This document shows positions 5,556 through 7,620 of a stretch of DNA of 7,620 nt, piece by piece. The first letter of the stretch is position 1. Each line of letters starts with the position of its first letter. Made by a program: the position numbers and the translations under genes. The DNA is from an uncultured Mesorhizobium sp. (lineage in GTDB: Bacteria; Pseudomonadota; Alphaproteobacteria; Rhizobiales; Rhizobiaceae), in contig CATMOC010000165.1 in the NCBI GenBank assembly GCA_950071955.1, positions 1 through 7,620 of the forward strand, given 5' to 3'. The notes below the pieces were generated by a model. That model was given only the letters and a program-made list of their open reading frames with translations, did no database searches and was not told where the DNA came from.

Positions 5556-7620
5556 TGATGCGCGCTCCTTCGGGATCGAAGGCGCAGACCGGCGCGATGG
5601 TCGCTCTCATCGTACGGCCGAGATGGAAGAACTCGATCTCCTCGCCCATGCGAGACAACCCCCGTTCGACGAGTGCGAGCGCGATCGGCCGGCCGAGCGA
5701 AGGGCTGATGTAGCTCGAGGTGACGAAGCCAATCGAGCGGCGCCGGCCGCCGGCGGTCTCGATGGCATGGGTGCCGGTCGGCAGCGGCGGCGCGCCATCG
5801 GGCGCCGTCAGCCCGACGCCCTGCGGCCGGTCCTCGCGCACCGCATTCTCCGTGAACAGCGAGCGCTTGCCGACGAACTCTCCCTTGCGCTTGTCGCGCG
5901 GACCCGTGATCCCGAGGTCGTGCGGCATGGTCGTGCCGTCGGTGTCCTTGCCGGCGATGATGTAACCCTTTTCGGCGCGCAGCATGAGCAGCGCCTCCGA
6001 CCCGAGCGCGACCGCCTCCAGCGTCCGCCCCGCCTCCTGAATCGCATCGTTGAGCGCCTTCGCGCGGGACGACGGCACGGAGACCTCGTAGGAGCGGTCG
6101 CCGGTGAAGGAGACGCGCGCCACGCGCGCCGGACCGCCGGCGAAGCTTCCATCGGCGAAACCCATGTGGGGGAGTGCCTCGTCCGACAGATCGATGCCGA
6201 GCGACAGCGCCGCGACGAGGTCGCGCGAGCGCGGGCCGGTGGCCGTGAGCGTCGCCCATTGCGGGGTGGAGTTGTGGATGAAGACGCGGCTGCGGTCGAA
6301 CCGGTCCTGCCGCCATTCCTCGAGCCGCGCGACTACGCCCGGCACGTGTCCCGAGGAGCAGGAGACGACGTAGTGCTCGTCCGAGACCTTGGAGACCACG
6401 CCGTCGTCGTAGATCACGCCACTTTCGGTCAGCATAAAGCCGTAGCGGATGCGGCCGGGCTTCAGCGTCGAGATCGTCTGATAGGAATTGTAGTCGACCA
6501 GCGCGCCGGCGTCCGGCCCGATCACCTCGATCTTTCCGAGCGGCGAGCCGTCGAGGATGCCGGCCGTCTCGCGCGCCTGCCGCGCTTCGCGTGCGACCTC
6601 ATCGGCCCCGGGCCCGCTGCCGTACCATGCCGGTCTCAGCCAGCCGCCATATTCGCGGAACACCGCGCCGCTCGCGCGATGCTCGTTTTCCAGCGCCAGC
6701 CGTCGCACGGGATTAAAGAACTCGCCGCGCCGGCGCCCGGCCACCACCGTGAAGGGCACCGGCACGAAGGGCGGGCGATAGGTCGTGGTTCCCGTCTCGG
6801 CGATCGTGCGGCCGGTGATGGCGGCCATGGCGGCGAGCCCGTTCATGTTGGACGTCTTGCCCTGGTCGGTCGCCATGCCGAGCGTCGTGTAGCGCTTCAG
6901 ATGCTCGACGGAGCGGAAATTCTCGCGCGCGGCGAGTTCGATGTCCTTGACGGTGACGTCGTTCTGGAAGTCGACCCATTGCCGCGCCTTGCCGGCGGGC
7001 GCCGGCCACGCGGCTTCGATCCCGTAGGATTCGTCCTGCGCATCAGCCTTCGGCACTTCGCCGCCTCCGCCACCCGCCCGGTGTCCTTCGGCGAGCACCT
7101 CCGACAGGGCGAAGCGGCCGTTCGCGGCGCCGGCGACCACGATGCCGGGAAGCGGGTCGCGGGGAACGAAGGCGGCGATGCTCTCGTCGAACCGCAGTTT
7201 CCCGCCGGCCTGGCAGAAGAGATGCACGGTGGGCGTGAGGCCGCCCGAGACGAGGAGGCAGTCGGCCTCGATGCGCTCGCCGCCAACGATCACGGCTTTC
7301 ACGCCGCCGGTCCCGTGCACCGATTCGATCCTCGCGCCCGACCGGACATCCGCTCCGGTCTGCGCCGACTGCCGGGTGTCGGCCACGACCACCGATGCGC
7401 CGGCTTCGCGCAGGGCCACGGCGACCGCATGTGCCTTGTCGTTGTTCGTCGCGAGCACGATGCGCTCGCCGACGAGTATGCCGTGGCGCCTCAGATAGAC
7501 CAGGGCGGCTTCCGCCGACATGACGCCGGGACGGTCGTTGTCGGGAAACACCAGCGGCCGCTCGATGGCGCCAGTGGCGAGCACGACCTGTTTCGCTCGA
7601 ACGTGCCACAGCGCGTCGGG
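5548..7620 (-). CDS. soxA: Sarcosine oxidase alpha subunit, N-terminus beyond the window
   Basis: This is the large subunit of a sarcosine oxidase-type complex, carrying the NAD-binding domain and the folate-binding GcvT-like domain that receives the methylene group. The visible 690 residues are the C-terminal two thirds of a protein usually near 1000. The open frame reaches the right edge, where PDALWHVRAKQ leads into VVLATGAIERPLVFP. The GTG there is an internal Val, not a start. In fragment numbering, the nucleotide-binding remainder covers about 1-170 and ends in a glycine-rich linker (182-188). FRSVEHLKRYTTLGMATDQG (235-254) is a hallmark of SoxA proteins. The GcvT-type domain begins near 310, with GKIEVIGPDAG (362-372), the YDDGVV site (404-409) and LRAEKGYIIAGKDTDG (547-562). 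The C-terminal barrel ends in AFDPEGARING. Beta and delta subunit genes (soxB, soxD) would lie to the right. A dimethylglycine or N-methylglutamate enzyme remains possible. Confidence 0.9.
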   Translation of the reverse strand, partial: PDALWHVRAKQVVLATGAIERPLVFPDNDRPGVMSAEAALVYLRRHGILVGERIVLATNNDKAHAVAVALREAGASVVVADTRQSAQTGADVRSGARIESVHGTGGVKAVIVGGERIEADCLLVSGGLTPTVHLFCQAGGKLRFDESIAAFVPRDPLPGIVVAGAANGRFALSEVLAEGHRAGGGGGEVPKADAQDESYGIEAAWPAPAGKARQWVDFQNDVTVKDIELAARENFRSVEHLKRYTTLGMATDQGKTSNMNGLAAMAAITGRTIAETGTTTYRPPFVPVPFTVVAGRRRGEFFNPVRRLALENEHRASGAVFREYGGWLRPAWYGSGPGADEVAREARQARETAGILDGSPLGKIEVIGPDAGALVDYNSYQTISTLKPGRIRYGFMLTESGVIYDDGVVSKVSDEHYVVSCSSGHVPGVVARLEEWRQDRFDRSRVFIHNSTPQWATLTATGPRSRDLVAALSLGIDLSDEALPHMGFADGSFAGGPARVARVSFTGDRSYEVSVPSSRAKALNDAIQEAGRTLEAVALGSEALLMLRAEKGYIIAGKDTDGTTMPHDLGITGPRDKRKGEFVGKRSLFTENAVREDRPQGVGLTAPDGAPPLPTGTHAIETAGGRRRSIGFVTSSYISPSLGRPIALALVERGLSRMGEEIEFFHLGRTMRATIAPVCAFDPEGARING

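Noticed and set aside
7582..7584. GTG as the start codon of the SoxA protein
   Set aside because: The frame is open to the window edge, and the residues before it (LWHVRAKQV) match the SoxA pattern, so this is an internal Val and the gene is partial.

Overview
The window looks like chromosomal or megaplasmid DNA of a GC-rich alphaproteobacterium, most likely a Rhizobiales/Hyphomicrobiales relative. The grounds are high GC with strongly GC-biased third positions, tight gene packing, and a catabolic mix of solute-binding-protein (SBP) ABC uptake, amidohydrolases, a GntR/FCD regulator and a multisubunit sarcosine-oxidase-type enzyme. This taxonomic call is an inference from style and gene content, not from a marker gene.

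Left part (1-1687, minus strand): an EhuB-like periplasmic binding protein (842-1687) is followed by an EhuC-like permease (216-734). An 11-bp perfect stem-loop sits between them. The permease stops early, at an amber codon, before its usual last membrane helix. The same frame stays open for 63 more codons and contains a hydrophobic stretch, so the gene may be damaged. Bases 1-215 carry no confident intact gene.

Control region (1688-1877): this 190-bp divergent intergenic region drives the transporter leftward and the hydrolase operon rightward. It contains a consensus TTGACA -35 box for the transporter. A perfect 14-bp palindrome with a TTGT-GC-ACAA core overlaps the matching -10. A second, similar site (ATGT-AC-ACAA) lies nearer the hydrolase gene, and an unrelated 7-7-7 inverted repeat lies upstream of the -35.

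Middle operon (1878-4972, plus strand): doeA-like ectoine hydrolase, an ArgE-type M20 deacetylase 7 bp later, and a GntR/FCD regulator 19 bp later. Together with the transporter this reads as an uptake-and-degradation unit for ectoine or a related N-acetylated cyclic compound: import, ring opening to N-acetyl-diaminobutyrate, deacetylation, and local regulation. The usual second-step enzyme DoeB belongs to another family (succinylglutamate desuccinylase/AstE-like). An ArgE-type enzyme in that position is the most interesting feature of the window. The binding protein also seems to have lost one aromatic residue of the ectoine cage, so a variant substrate is possible.

Right part (4992-7620, minus strand): the gamma and alpha subunits of a heterotetrameric sarcosine oxidase-type enzyme (soxG and soxA, 8-bp overlap), convergent with the regulator gene. 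SoxA runs off the right edge without its N-terminus. This appears to be a separate one-carbon/N-methyl amino acid operon lying next to the ectoine-type unit.
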